From positions 186,001 through 250,000 of the forward strand of contig NZ_JXJP01000001.1 in assembly GCF_000826645.1 (NCBI RefSeq): a DNA stretch of 64,000 nt, read 5' to 3'. The notes below the pieces were generated by a model. It was not told the DNA's origin, did not search any database, and saw only the letters and a program-made list of their open reading frames with translations. Shown piece by piece: positions 40,018-49,565 of the stretch; position 1 is the stretch's first letter, and each line of letters begins with the position of its first letter. Made by a program: the position numbers and the translations under genes. Origin of the DNA: Psychroserpens mesophilus. GTDB taxonomy: Bacteria; Bacteroidota; Bacteroidia; Flavobacteriales; Flavobacteriaceae.

Positions 40018-41751
40018 ATGTCGTATTCAAAATATATCATTACAATTCTTATTTTCAGTTTGTTTACATGCCAAGAGGAAGAGAAGTCAGTTAGTGCTTC
40101 GGAAGCCTTAGAAATAATTATAAATGATTACCAGGATCATGAAACTTATGATAAAAATGAATATCCTTTAGGCGATTTTTCAGAAGAATATTATAAATCT
40201 GAAGCTGAGTTTGCTCAGGAAAAGTTAGAAGCACTTTCTGAAATAAAACCAGAAACTTTAAGCGAAACTGAACAAATTTCATTAACACTTTTAAAGTTTG
40301 TATTACAAGACCAAATTGATTTTTATGAATTTGAAGAGTTTTTAAATCCGTTACTGTCTGATACAGGATTCCATACCAATTTAACGTATGAAGTTAGACC
40401 TTTAACCAATTACTGGCAGGTTAGGGAATATCTTAAGAAGTTAAATGCCATTCCTAAATTTGTAAGTCAAAATTTAGAGCACTTGCGTAAAGGTTTAGAA
40501 AAAGGGGTTTCTCAACCAAGGGTTATTTTCAATGGTTACGAATCGACTTATGATACGCATATCGTTGGTAATTTTGAAGAGAGTTATTATTTTTCACCAT
40601 TTAAAAACCTTCCGAATGATTTAAGTGAAACTCAAAGGGATTCCGTTTTAACTGCTGCAAAAACAGCTATTGAAACTCAGGTGATTCCTCAGTTCAAACG
40701 AATTAAAACCTTCTTTGAAACCGAATACTTTCCGAAGACAAGAACGACCTTAGGCGTTTCTGAAACTCCAAATGGAAAAGCCTATTACCAGAATAGAATA
40801 AATTATTATACAACGAGTACGCAATACAGTGCTGATGATATTCATCAAATCGGACTCAAAGAAGTGGCACGTATCAAAGCTGAAATGGAAACCATTATCA
40901 GTGATTTAAATTTTAAAGGAAGCTTTGAAGATTTCTTTCATTTTTTAAGAACAGATAAGCAATTCTATGCCGAAACTCCAGAGCAACTTTTAATGATAGC
41001 TCGTGATATGGCAAAACGAGCAGATGCACAGTTACCACGATTTTTTAAAACATTGCCACGCAAACCTTATGGAGTGGCTCCAGTGCCAGATGCCATTGCA
41101 CCAAAATATACAACAGGTCGCTATATTGGTACAACCAAAGAAAGCACAGATCCAGGTTACTATTGGTTAAATACCTATGATTTGCCTAGTAGAACCTTAT
41201 ATACCATGCCGTCTTTAACAGTTCATGAAGCAGTTCCTGGCCATCATTTACAAGGAAGTTTAAATAATGAACTAGGTGATAGTATTCCAAGCTTTCGAAA
41301 AAACATGTATTTGTCTGCTTATGGTGAAGGTTGGGGATTATATTGTGAGTTTTTAGCTGAAGAAATGGGAATGTACACCACACCTTATGAGCAATTTGGA
41401 AAACTAACGTATGAAATGTGGAGAGCCTGCAGATTGGTTGTAGATACTGGAATTCATGCAAAAGGCTGGACACGTGAGCAAGTTGTAAATTATATGGCTT
41501 CAAATACGGCTTTATCACTGCATGAAATTAATACTGAAACTGATCGCTATATTTCCTGGCCTGGTCAAGCTTTGTCATATAAAATTGGCGAACTAAAAAT
41601 AAGAGAGCTTCGTAAAAAAGCTGAAACTACATTAGGTGCGAAGTTTGATATCAGAGAATTTCATGATGTGATTTTAAATCAAGGTACTGTGACACTTGCA
41701 ATTTTAGAAGATAGAATTAATAACTACATAGCAAAAACGAACAAAGAGTAA
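40018..41751 (+). CDS. DUF885 family lipoprotein, putative metallopeptidase
   Basis: 577 aa. Lipoprotein signal with Cys18 (LFTC). The DUF885 domain covers nearly the whole protein, with the zinc-type motif HEAVPGHHLQG, followed by EGWGLYCEFLAEEMGMY and the C-terminal WPGQALSYKIGELKIRELR. DUF885 proteins are related to thermolysin-like/M32-type peptidases and are usually exported. Substrate unknown. Confidence 0.88.
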   Translation: MSYSKYIITILIFSLFTCQEEEKSVSASEALEIIINDYQDHETYDKNEYPLGDFSEEYYKSEAEFAQEKLEALSEIKPETLSETEQISLTLLKFVLQDQIDFYEFEEFLNPLLSDTGFHTNLTYEVRPLTNYWQVREYLKKLNAIPKFVSQNLEHLRKGLEKGVSQPRVIFNGYESTYDTHIVGNFEESYYFSPFKNLPNDLSETQRDSVLTAAKTAIETQVIPQFKRIKTFFETEYFPKTRTTLGVSETPNGKAYYQNRINYYTTSTQYSADDIHQIGLKEVARIKAEMETIISDLNFKGSFEDFFHFLRTDKQFYAETPEQLLMIARDMAKRADAQLPRFFKTLPRKPYGVAPVPDAIAPKYTTGRYIGTTKESTDPGYYWLNTYDLPSRTLYTMPSLTVHEAVPGHHLQGSLNNELGDSIPSFRKNMYLSAYGEGWGLYCEFLAEEMGMYTTPYEQFGKLTYEMWRACRLVVDTGIHAKGWTREQVVNYMASNTALSLHEINTETDRYISWPGQALSYKIGELKIRELRKKAETTLGAKFDIREFHDVILNQGTVTLAILEDRINNYIAKTNKE

Positions 41752-41937
41752 CGATTTAAGTTGCTGTTGTCGTGTATTTTATCGGATAAAAAATGCTATT
41801 TATGAACGAAATCTTACCAATGATACATTTAGTCGAAAAAATAGCATAAGCTATGTTTAATTTTGGATATTTAATTCAGAAATCATTGATTTTAGCGCCA
41901 AAATTTACAACAACATTAACCTCAAAATGCTATTATT

Positions 41938-42231
41938 ATGGACTTAGAAATTACAAACTCAAACAACTTCTTTAAAGTAAAAGGGTCTTTAGACAGACAT
42001 AATATTCACTTGTTTAAAAGTAAATTCAGAAATATTTTTGAAAAAGCGAATGCCATTACAATTAGTATTGAAGATTTAAAAAGTATTGATCGTCACGGTG
42101 TTACTGCTATTGCACAATTACACAATGAATCGATAATAAAACAAAAACGTTTATCAATTATTGGTTTGGGTTGTCAAGAAGTGTTTAATCACTTTAAAAC
42201 GAAAGAACGAGAAACAGTAACTGCAGCTTAA
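41938..42231 (+). CDS. STAS domain protein, second atypical copy
   Basis: 97 aa, STAS fold. Paralogue of the protein at 27365: ISIEDLKSIDRHGVTAIAQL against VNIDKVDVIDHNGVEALKAL, and IIGLGCQEVFNHFKT against VIGNGCKEIYDDYKS. The phosphoserine position is again lost (D-R-H-G). Upstream TTAGCGCCA (41892-41900) matches TTAGCGTCA of the first copy. There is no LytTR-type element. Function unknown; the 186 bases before it contain only a small ATAGC-ATAA-GCTAT hairpin. Confidence 0.75.
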   Translation: MDLEITNSNNFFKVKGSLDRHNIHLFKSKFRNIFEKANAITISIEDLKSIDRHGVTAIAQLHNESIIKQKRLSIIGLGCQEVFNHFKTKERETVTAA

Positions 42232-42239
42232 ATAAAATA

Positions 42240-43340
42240 CTACAAGGCATTTTTTTGATGTTTAAAAAAAGCATCAGCTTGCAATTGCATTAATTCTCTT
42301 GCCTTTTTGCGTTTATAGGCATAAAGCTCATCTTCTTCGGCAATGTCATTATAAATTCTGTTATTTATGGTTTGATCTGTTTTAAGAAGAATTTTACGCT
42401 CGTTAACTTTCTGTTCTACCCATGTTTTAACGGCTGTTTCTGCATCTTCTAATTTATAGTCATATTCACCTTTTGGAGATAGTAATTTGGCGAATATTGG
42501 AGATGTTTCTATAGCTAGAAATAATAATAAAATGAAGAGTGAAGGTAGCCAAGGCAACTCAGCCAAGGCACTTACACGAGCCATCAAACCATCGAAACCA
42601 TCAATGATAGGTTGAGAGCTTGTGATCTGAGTCTCATAATTTGTTTTTAATTGTGTAATCTGATTTTCAATGGAAGCAATTTTTGCTTTGTTTTCTGTTT
42701 TTAGTTGTTGTAATTCAGCTAAGGCTGCATCGTGTTTTTCTCTTTTTTCTTTATACACAGGACCTTTTCCTAACAGCTGCGTTCCAGCTGTGCCTTCAGC
42801 TTCAGAAATATAAGTGTCATACAGCGCGTTAACTTCTGCCTCTTTAGTGCTTATTTGACCCTGTAACGCTTTGACGTCATTTTCTAAAGCTTCAACATTA
42901 GGGGTAAATTGTAGCGCAATTTGTTCTTTATTAGCTAACGTTAAATCGTTTTTTTGTTCTAAAAGCACCTGATTAATTTCCTTTTCAAAAATCTTCAACT
43001 CTAAGGGCTTTGAAATCACTATGGCAATAATTACAGCTAAAAGTAATCGAGGTGAAGCCTGTATAATTTCATCAATACTATTATTTCGTTTTTTAATTGT
43101 TGACACGATAAAACGATCTAAATTAAAAATCAACAGTCCCCAAATAAATCCAAAAGCAATGGCTGCATAAAGCTGATCAAAAACGGTATATAAGGCATAA
43201 CTACAAGCAATAAATGCCATGACAGCCGTGAAAAATACAGTGGCTCCAATGCCAGCAAATTTGTTTTGTTCTCCTATAGAACAATTGGCTAAGATGTCTG
43301 TATCAGAACCAGAACAGATAATGAAGAATTTCTTAAGCAT
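42240..43340 (-). CDS. DUF4407 domain membrane protein
   Basis: 366 aa. Three N-terminal membrane helices (VFFTAVMAFIACSYALY; LYAAIAFGFIWGLLIFNLDRFIVS; RLLLAVIIAIVISKPLELKIF), a long coiled coil (about 125-250) and a further helix (WLPSLFILLLFLAIETSPIFAKL), the DUF4407 pattern including IFNLDRF and the SKPLELKIFE motif. Function unknown. Convergent with the STAS gene; 8 bases apart. Confidence 0.9.
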   Translation of the reverse strand: MLKKFFIICSGSDTDILANCSIGEQNKFAGIGATVFFTAVMAFIACSYALYTVFDQLYAAIAFGFIWGLLIFNLDRFIVSTIKKRNNSIDEIIQASPRLLLAVIIAIVISKPLELKIFEKEINQVLLEQKNDLTLANKEQIALQFTPNVEALENDVKALQGQISTKEAEVNALYDTYISEAEGTAGTQLLGKGPVYKEKREKHDAALAELQQLKTENKAKIASIENQITQLKTNYETQITSSQPIIDGFDGLMARVSALAELPWLPSLFILLLFLAIETSPIFAKLLSPKGEYDYKLEDAETAVKTWVEQKVNERKILLKTDQTINNRIYNDIAEEDELYAYKRKKARELMQLQADAFFKHQKNAL

Positions 43341-43497
43341 GATTGATTAGATTTTGATTGATTGTCTATTAGAACGCAAAAATGCTTCAGATGTTACACT
43401 TTTTTAAAATAAAAGACTTGATCTGGCGAGCTTAGCAGGCGCTTATATTGTTAAAATCCACTATATTTGATAAAAATTAAAAGAAAAATTGCCCACA

Positions 43498-44892
43498 ATG
43501 AATACTTTTAGAACTACTATTATATGTCTTTTTTTAAGTGTATTTAATTCTTATGCACAATCCATACAAGATATAATCGATAAGGTTGATTTAGATACAT
43601 TATCACTTACACTTCAAGAATTTTCAGGTGAAATTTCTACAGTTGTTGATGGCAATACCGTTACTATATTGAACAGGCAACAAGCAAATAATGAGTTGGC
43701 AGGTGATTATTTAGTACAAAAATTTGAAGCATTAGATAATATCGTTATCAACGACCAACAATTTGATTCAAACGGAAGAAATATAATTGCAACTCAACTA
43801 GGGAAAACCAATCCTAATGATATTTATATCATTTGTGCGCATTATGATACTTTAGCCGATTATTGTGCTGACGATAATGCAACAGGTACAGCAGCAGTCT
43901 TGGAAGCGGCTAGAATTTTGTCAACCCAATGTTTAGAAAATACCATTGTATATGCCTTATGGGATGAAGAGGAAATCGGATTAAATGGATCGTCGTTTTA
44001 TGCTGATCAAGCATTTAGCAATGGAGATAATATATTAGGTGTATTGAATCTGGATATGATGGGTTATGATGGTGATGCTCCAGGAGCACCAGGTGATAAT
44101 GAGTTTGATATAGACTATAGAAATCTTGCTGATTCGGAAGGGATGAAAGACGATATCATTAATGTATTAAATACATATTCATTTAATTTATCTGTCATTG
44201 AGGTTAATCCAGGCACTATTAACAGTGATCATGCTAGTTTTTGGGCAGTTGGTAATTTTCCTGAAGACGCATACTCTGCTGTATTGCTAGGTGAGTCGTG
44301 GGAAACGAATGATCAAACACCTTTTTATCATACGTCTGGTGATCGTTTTAGTACTTTAGATTTACCTTATTTTCATGAACTTACTAAACTAACCACGGCT
44401 TATATGGCAACTGTAGGAGGTTTAGTTGATGTTGATAATGGTATAAGTCAAACGGTTACCATGTTAACAGCAGATCAAGCTTCAGCAGCTTATCAGTGGA
44501 TTAATTGTGATACGAATACTCCAATTTCTGGAGCTACCTCGCAATCTTATATGCCAACAGTAACTGGAAATTATGCTGTTGAAATTACTTCTGGTACTTG
44601 CATTGAGCGCAGTGAATGTATCCAATTTGACACTTTAGGACAAGATCAATTTTTAACTTCTGAAGTTAGACTATTTCCAAATCCGGTTTCTACAAATCTT
44701 ACGATTGAAATCGTTAATAATTCAGGAACCATTGCATTAAATTTGTTTGATGTATCAGGGAAGTTGATATTACAAAAAAACGTTTCTAATAATGCGACAG
44801 CATTAAATATGAAAAATTTGCCTCAAGGTATTTACTTCCTCAAAGTTTCTTCTTCTGAGAAAACCGGAACATATAAAATTGTGAAAGAGTAG
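43498..44892 (+). CDS. Secreted M28 family metallopeptidase with T9SS signal
   Basis: 464 aa from ATG 43498 (an in-frame TTG 9 bases earlier is less likely). Signal peptide ends at NSYAQ. The M28 zinc aminopeptidase domain is complete: CAHYDTLAD, DDNATGTAAVLEAA, ALWDEEEIGLNGS, LNLDMMGYDGD and NSDHASFW carry the metal ligands and catalytic Glu. After a short Ig-like part (TADQASAAYQWINCDT) comes a T9SS type A sorting domain (LFPNPVSTNLTIEI ... GIYFLKV). Exported peptidase for protein or peptide use. Confidence 0.92.
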   Translation: MNTFRTTIICLFLSVFNSYAQSIQDIIDKVDLDTLSLTLQEFSGEISTVVDGNTVTILNRQQANNELAGDYLVQKFEALDNIVINDQQFDSNGRNIIATQLGKTNPNDIYIICAHYDTLADYCADDNATGTAAVLEAARILSTQCLENTIVYALWDEEEIGLNGSSFYADQAFSNGDNILGVLNLDMMGYDGDAPGAPGDNEFDIDYRNLADSEGMKDDIINVLNTYSFNLSVIEVNPGTINSDHASFWAVGNFPEDAYSAVLLGESWETNDQTPFYHTSGDRFSTLDLPYFHELTKLTTAYMATVGGLVDVDNGISQTVTMLTADQASAAYQWINCDTNTPISGATSQSYMPTVTGNYAVEITSGTCIERSECIQFDTLGQDQFLTSEVRLFPNPVSTNLTIEIVNNSGTIALNLFDVSGKLILQKNVSNNATALNMKNLPQGIYFLKVSSSEKTGTYKIVKE

Positions 44893-44898
44893 TTGATA

Positions 44899-46287
44899 CT
44901 ATTTGCTTAATTCAGTAAAATACTTATAAAATAAAGGAATTGTTTCAATACCTTTAAAATAGTTCCACACGCCAAAATGTTCGTTAGGAGAGTGGATGGC
45001 ATCACTATTTAATCCGAAGCCCATTAAAATAGTTTTACTCTTCAATTCTTGTTCAAAAAGCGATACAATAGGAATACTTCCACCACTACGCTGAGGTATT
45101 GGTGTTCTTCCAAACGTATCCTGATATGCTTTTGAAGCTGCTTGATAACCTATACTGTCTATAGGAGTGACATAACCTTGTCCACCATGATGAGGTTTCA
45201 CTTTAACTCTTACACCTTCAGGAGCAATGCTTTCAAAATGAGTTTTAAAAAGCTCAGTAATCTCTTCCCATTCTTGATGAGGTACCAATCTCATGGAAAT
45301 TTTAGCATAGGCTTTACTTGCAATTACAGTTTTTGCACCTTCACCTGTGTAGCCTCCCCAAATTCCGTTGACATCAAGAGTTGGTCTTATAGAGTTTCTT
45401 TCGTTGGTTGTGTATCCTTTTTCACCATATACAGCATCAATATCTATTGATTTTTTATAAGCTTCTAAAGAGAAAGGCGCTTTTGCCATTTCAGCACGTT
45501 CCTCGTCTGAAAGCTCTTCGACTTTATCATAAAAGCCTGGAATTGTAATGTGATTGTTTTCATCATGAAGTGACGCTATCATTTTTGTCAAAATGTTGAT
45601 AGGGTTTGCAACAGCGCCTCCATATAGACCAGAGTGCAAATCTCTATTTGGACCAGTCACTTCAACTTCAACATAACTTAAACCTCTTAAACCCGTTGTA
45701 ATCGATGGTACATCTTGAGCAATCATTCCAGTATCGGAAATTAAGATGACGTCATTCTTTAGTTTTTCCTGATTGTTTTTTACAAACTTGGAAAGGTTAA
45801 CACTTCCAACTTCTTCTTCACCTTCAATCATAAATTTTACATTGCAAGGCAATTGATTTGTTTCGGTCATGAATTCCATAGCCTTTACATGCATGTACAT
45901 CTGACCTTTATCATCACAAGCACCTCGTGCAAAAATGGCTCCTTCGGGATGTATTTCAGTTTTTTTAATCACAGGTTCGTAAGGTGGTGAATCCCATAAA
46001 TCTAATGGATCGGCTGGTTGCACATCATAATGCCCATAGACTAAAACTGTCGGAAGATTTTTATCAATCATTTTTTCACCATACACAATAGGAAAACCAT
46101 CGGTTTGACAAATTTCTGCGTTATCACAACCGGCTTTTAGTAGGCTTTCTTTAATAACATCAGCTGTTTTAAACACATGGTCCTTAAACGATGGATCTGC
46201 ACTTACTGAAGGGATTTTTAGCAGTTCTATTAATTCATTTAGAAAACGATCTTTATGGTTTTTTATGTACGATTGAATGTGTTGCAT
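44899..46287 (-). CDS. M20 family dipeptidase
   Basis: 462 aa. M20/CPG2-type metallopeptidase with the zinc motifs VLVYGHYDVQPAD and ARGACDDKGQMY, the catalytic MIEGEEEVGS, the dimerisation segment LHSGLYGGAVANPI and the final HSPNEHF histidine. Matches the cytosolic non-specific dipeptidase/carnosinase-like branch. Convergent with the M28 gene, 6 bases apart. Confidence 0.92.
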   Translation of the reverse strand: MQHIQSYIKNHKDRFLNELIELLKIPSVSADPSFKDHVFKTADVIKESLLKAGCDNAEICQTDGFPIVYGEKMIDKNLPTVLVYGHYDVQPADPLDLWDSPPYEPVIKKTEIHPEGAIFARGACDDKGQMYMHVKAMEFMTETNQLPCNVKFMIEGEEEVGSVNLSKFVKNNQEKLKNDVILISDTGMIAQDVPSITTGLRGLSYVEVEVTGPNRDLHSGLYGGAVANPINILTKMIASLHDENNHITIPGFYDKVEELSDEERAEMAKAPFSLEAYKKSIDIDAVYGEKGYTTNERNSIRPTLDVNGIWGGYTGEGAKTVIASKAYAKISMRLVPHQEWEEITELFKTHFESIAPEGVRVKVKPHHGGQGYVTPIDSIGYQAASKAYQDTFGRTPIPQRSGGSIPIVSLFEQELKSKTILMGFGLNSDAIHSPNEHFGVWNYFKGIETIPLFYKYFTELSK

Positions 46288-46353
46288 TTACTTTTGTTTT
46301 AGGATTCATTCAAAAATACAAAATGAAGACGATTTTTTCGTTATTAAAGTTAT

Positions 46354-46382
46354 TTGAATATTGAAACTATTGTTTATATTTG
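46354..46382 (+). promoter_or_regulatory. Bacteroidota promoter of tRNA-Leu
   Basis: TTG at 46354-46356, 18-base spacer, TATATTTG at 46375-46382: a near-perfect -33/-7 promoter. tRNA begins 25 bases after the -7 box. Confidence 0.8.
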
Positions 46383-46406
46383 CATCCCAATATTTATTGG
46401 AAAGTT

Positions 46407-46488
46407 GCAGGCGTGGTGGAATTGGTAGACACGCTAGACTTAGGATCTAGTGCCGCGAGGTGTGAGAGTTCGAGTCTCTCCGCCTGTA
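46407..46488 (+). tRNA. tRNA-Leu (anticodon UAG)
   Basis: 82 bases without encoded CCA. Acceptor stem GCAGGCG with CGCCTGT (first pair G-T), D-arm with GGTAGACAC, anticodon stem CTAGA/TCTAG with loop CTTAGGA giving anticodon TAG, a long class-II variable arm (TGCCGCGAGGTGT), and the T-arm GAGAGTTCGAGTCTCTC. Reads CUN leucine codons. Confidence 0.95.
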
Positions 46489-46496
46489 CAATATAT

Positions 46497-46526
46497 AAGC
46501 TAACTTTAACGAGTTAGCTTTTTTTA
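46497..46526 (+). terminator. Terminator of tRNA-Leu
   Basis: 9-bp stem AAGCTAACT (46497-46505) and AGTTAGCTT (46512-46520) followed by T-tract. Confidence 0.88.
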
Positions 46527-46544
46527 TGGACTTATTTTAAATAA

Positions 46545-46577
46545 AAAAAGCTTTCCATAATAGTTGGAAAGCTTTTT
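46545..46577. terminator. Bidirectional terminator after the amylase gene
   Basis: Perfect 13-bp stem AAAAAGCTTTCCA (46545-46557) with TGGAAAGCTTTTT (46565-46577), 7-base loop. T-tract on both strands. Ends the minus-strand sus operon. Confidence 0.9.
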
Positions 46578-46607
46578 CAGGCTAATTCAAATTGCTATAA
46601 AATCAAT

Positions 46608-49490
46608 TTAAAGTTTTAAAATTTTTGAAGTCAGTGTTTGACCATTCTTATTTTCTATTTTAACTAAATAAAGACTTGGCTTCAAATCTGAAATGTCATA
46701 CGAGTCATTTTTAGTAAACGCACCATGAAATGATTTCACTAATTTGCCTGTGATATCAAAAATTTGTAAGCTTTCTAAAGCTTTATTCGTTTTAAACGTA
46801 TCGTTTACAGGATTAGGATAAATGCTAAACGCTTCATTAGAAGCAAATGATTCGCTACTTAAAGTAGAAGGCTGATTACCAAATATTCTAAATTGTCCAG
46901 CAGGAATACTTATAGTTGAGGCACTGTAAGTTGTATTTCCAGTTTCGTCCATTAAATCATACCAGGTTCCACCAGTTGGAAAACTTGTATTAATAGTTCT
47001 TGAAACTACATCAAAATTAGCTAATATAATAACATTTTGTATTTGTCCACTAGGAAGTGAAGTATCAAAAATATCAATTCTAGGAGTTAAACTTCCAGAA
47101 GTAATTGCATAATCACCTTCAAATACAGGCTCATTAATTTTTAGATCAATTAGTCTCGCCCAATCATCATAAATTTGTCTTCTGTTGGCATCTCCTAACC
47201 AATTCTCTACCCATTGAGGTTGAGGTTTGGTATCTAATTTGCAGTTTCCATCAGTACCACTTTCATCGTTTACAGTACCATTTGGGCATGTGTAAATAGA
47301 ATTATCCATACCTAAAGGAGCAAAATGCCATAACATTTTTGGACCAGGCACACAAATAGATACAGCGCCTAATGCAGACATTCTGGATAAAGCAGTGTTT
47401 AAATCTCTCACATTATGAGAACCGTTTGATTGGTTTCCAAACGTTACATTTTTATACATTAAACGCTCTTCATCATGGCTTTCTGGATAACCCATCACTC
47501 TTGGTCCTAGAAACTGAGAACGCGATTTGTGCCCAATACCATTTATGTTATTGTTAGAATTGAATCCCATAGTAAGTTGGTTGTAAGGATCTGTCATTTT
47601 TCCCCACATCATGACGCCTTTACCTTCGTTATAACGATAATTTGCCCATTCTTTTTCTTCGTTTTCTGAACCTAAATGCTCAAAAATCACATAATGTGTA
47701 TCGTCAAGAGACCAAGAATAATCAGCGTATGCTTTTAACACATCTACGCGATCTTGTTGATAGCTGTTAGTACACCCTTCGTTATTTTCACAATTTTGAG
47801 TAAATCCTTTTGTTAAGTCCCAACGGAATCCATCAATTTTAAAATCTTCAATCCAATGTTTTACAACACGTCTAGTGTATTCTTGTGTTAAAGCACTTTG
47901 ATGATTAAAGTCTGAACCTACATTATAACTATGTTTAGGCACTTCATTAAAATAAGGGTTATCACTACTCGGTCCGCCCCAACCATCACCTTCAGGATCA
48001 TTCATCCACATACGTTGCATAGGATTTCTTCCGAAAGCATGATTTAAAGCCACATCGAGAATAACTGCTATTCCGTTTTGATGACATAAATCAATAAACT
48101 CTTTAAACTTATTTTCTGTACCATAATATTTGTCTAATGCCATGTGGAAAGAAGTATTGTAGCCCCAACTTTCATTACCTTCATATTCCATGACTGGCAT
48201 TAATTGTATAGCATTTACATTCAGATTTTTAAAATAATCTATACGATCAATTAAATCCTGATAATTACGGTCTGCATCAAAATCTCTTACTAACACTTCG
48301 TAAACAACTAAATCTTCCTTTTTTGGTTTCTGAAAATTTGTTACCTGCCAGTTGTACGGTGTTTGTCCAGTTTGAAGAACAGTTACTTCTCGTTCTTGAC
48401 CCGCTGGATATACTGGTAAATTAGGATAACTATTACTTGGAATGAAAGGATCATCAAAAGGTGATAATACTAGAGTTGAAAAGGGATCTGCAGTTTTTAC
48501 TAATCCAGGAGAATTCGTGATTGGGTTAGTATCAAAAACCCAGTATTGATATGTTTCAATTTGTCCAGGAGTTAAACCTGTTATTTCTAACCAGTACTTT
48601 CCAGTACTAGGATCACGTTTCATAACGTCTGAATTGGTAGGCATGTAGTTGTTAAAGCTACCAGCTACTTGAATAAATTCTTTACCTGGTGCTGAAAGCA
48701 CTAAAGTTGCTTTGGTGGGATCAGCTCCATAATTAATACCGTCAATTACCCCTGAAGGAAGTGCTTGTTCAGTAACAGAGGTCACAACATACACCTCAAA
48801 ACTCGCTTCTCCAGTATCTGAAGTTCCAGGAGGAGAACCAACAATACGAACCGTACCACTTTCAGTAATATTTGAAATCGTACTGCTACAAGTTGGGAAA
48901 CCACATGTTCCATTTGCGACAGAAACATTATTGTAGAATACTTCAAAACTTCCCTGTACCGTAGTTGAACCTTGGAAAGCTATTATAGCACTTACAGTTA
49001 GATTAGATCCAGAATTCACAACCACTTGCGAACTTGAAGGTTGAGTAATTGTAACATTTACAGTTCCTACTGGAAATATATAATCGCTGCAGCCACTATC
49101 TTTTAATTCTTGAGAGCCATCTTCATTTCTAAATACCATTCCAATTTGGGTGGCAGCGCCTGCTTGAGGCTGAGTTAAACCATAATAATCCTGAGGTGTT
49201 ATGGTAATTGTAAAAATACCACCTCCTTGGTTTATCATTTGGCCAACACCATCATCTTGTCCCCAATTTCCGATAACGTTAAAACCAAAAGCATCTGAAT
49301 TATCACCAATTCCTGAGTGCATATAAACCTTATTGGGATTAACAAATCCGTTACAGTTTGTTCCAGTAGTATTATTTATATCAACAGTAATGGTAACTGG
49401 TTGATCAACTTCAATAGCACCAACACTTAGTGATACTTGTGCGTTTGAATAGAAAGATAGTAATAGTAATAATAGTAAAACTTTTTTCAT
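46608..49490 (-). CDS. Secreted GH13 alpha-amylase with T9SS sorting domain
   Basis: 960 aa from the ATG at 49490; an upstream ATG would put 14 residues before the signal peptide MKKVLLLLLLLSFYSNAQ. Two N-terminal beta domains (about 20-250), a CBM48/E-set-like domain (DPTKATLVLSAPGKEFIQVAGSFNNYMPT), GH13 catalytic domain from about 395 with VQLMPVMEYEG, nucleophile Asp558 (GFRWDLTKGF), acid/base Glu604 (VIFEHLGSE) and YPESHDEERLMY, and a C-terminal T9SS type A domain (IYPNPVNDTFKTN). Outer or surface amylase supplying malto-oligosaccharides to the SusCD system. A hairpin separates it from the susE-like gene, so its level may be lower than that of susCDE. Confidence 0.93.
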   Translation of the reverse strand: MKKVLLLLLLLSFYSNAQVSLSVGAIEVDQPVTITVDINNTTGTNCNGFVNPNKVYMHSGIGDNSDAFGFNVIGNWGQDDGVGQMINQGGGIFTITITPQDYYGLTQPQAGAATQIGMVFRNEDGSQELKDSGCSDYIFPVGTVNVTITQPSSSQVVVNSGSNLTVSAIIAFQGSTTVQGSFEVFYNNVSVANGTCGFPTCSSTISNITESGTVRIVGSPPGTSDTGEASFEVYVVTSVTEQALPSGVIDGINYGADPTKATLVLSAPGKEFIQVAGSFNNYMPTNSDVMKRDPSTGKYWLEITGLTPGQIETYQYWVFDTNPITNSPGLVKTADPFSTLVLSPFDDPFIPSNSYPNLPVYPAGQEREVTVLQTGQTPYNWQVTNFQKPKKEDLVVYEVLVRDFDADRNYQDLIDRIDYFKNLNVNAIQLMPVMEYEGNESWGYNTSFHMALDKYYGTENKFKEFIDLCHQNGIAVILDVALNHAFGRNPMQRMWMNDPEGDGWGGPSSDNPYFNEVPKHSYNVGSDFNHQSALTQEYTRRVVKHWIEDFKIDGFRWDLTKGFTQNCENNEGCTNSYQQDRVDVLKAYADYSWSLDDTHYVIFEHLGSENEEKEWANYRYNEGKGVMMWGKMTDPYNQLTMGFNSNNNINGIGHKSRSQFLGPRVMGYPESHDEERLMYKNVTFGNQSNGSHNVRDLNTALSRMSALGAVSICVPGPKMLWHFAPLGMDNSIYTCPNGTVNDESGTDGNCKLDTKPQPQWVENWLGDANRRQIYDDWARLIDLKINEPVFEGDYAITSGSLTPRIDIFDTSLPSGQIQNVIILANFDVVSRTINTSFPTGGTWYDLMDETGNTTYSASTISIPAGQFRIFGNQPSTLSSESFASNEAFSIYPNPVNDTFKTNKALESLQIFDITGKLVKSFHGAFTKNDSYDISDLKPSLYLVKIENKNGQTLTSKILKL

Positions 49491-49506
49491 AGCAAGTATT
49501 TTAAAA

Positions 49507-49540
49507 AAAAGGCTATGTTGTATAAATACCATAGCCTTTT
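49507..49540 (-). terminator. Hairpin between susE-like and amylase genes
   Basis: 11-bp stem (AAAAGGCTATG at 49507-49517 with CATAGCCTTTT at 49530-49540) with a T-tract on the minus strand; an intercistronic terminator or partial terminator. Confidence 0.75.
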
Positions 49541-49565
49541 ATATTATTATTAAAGATAATATGGT

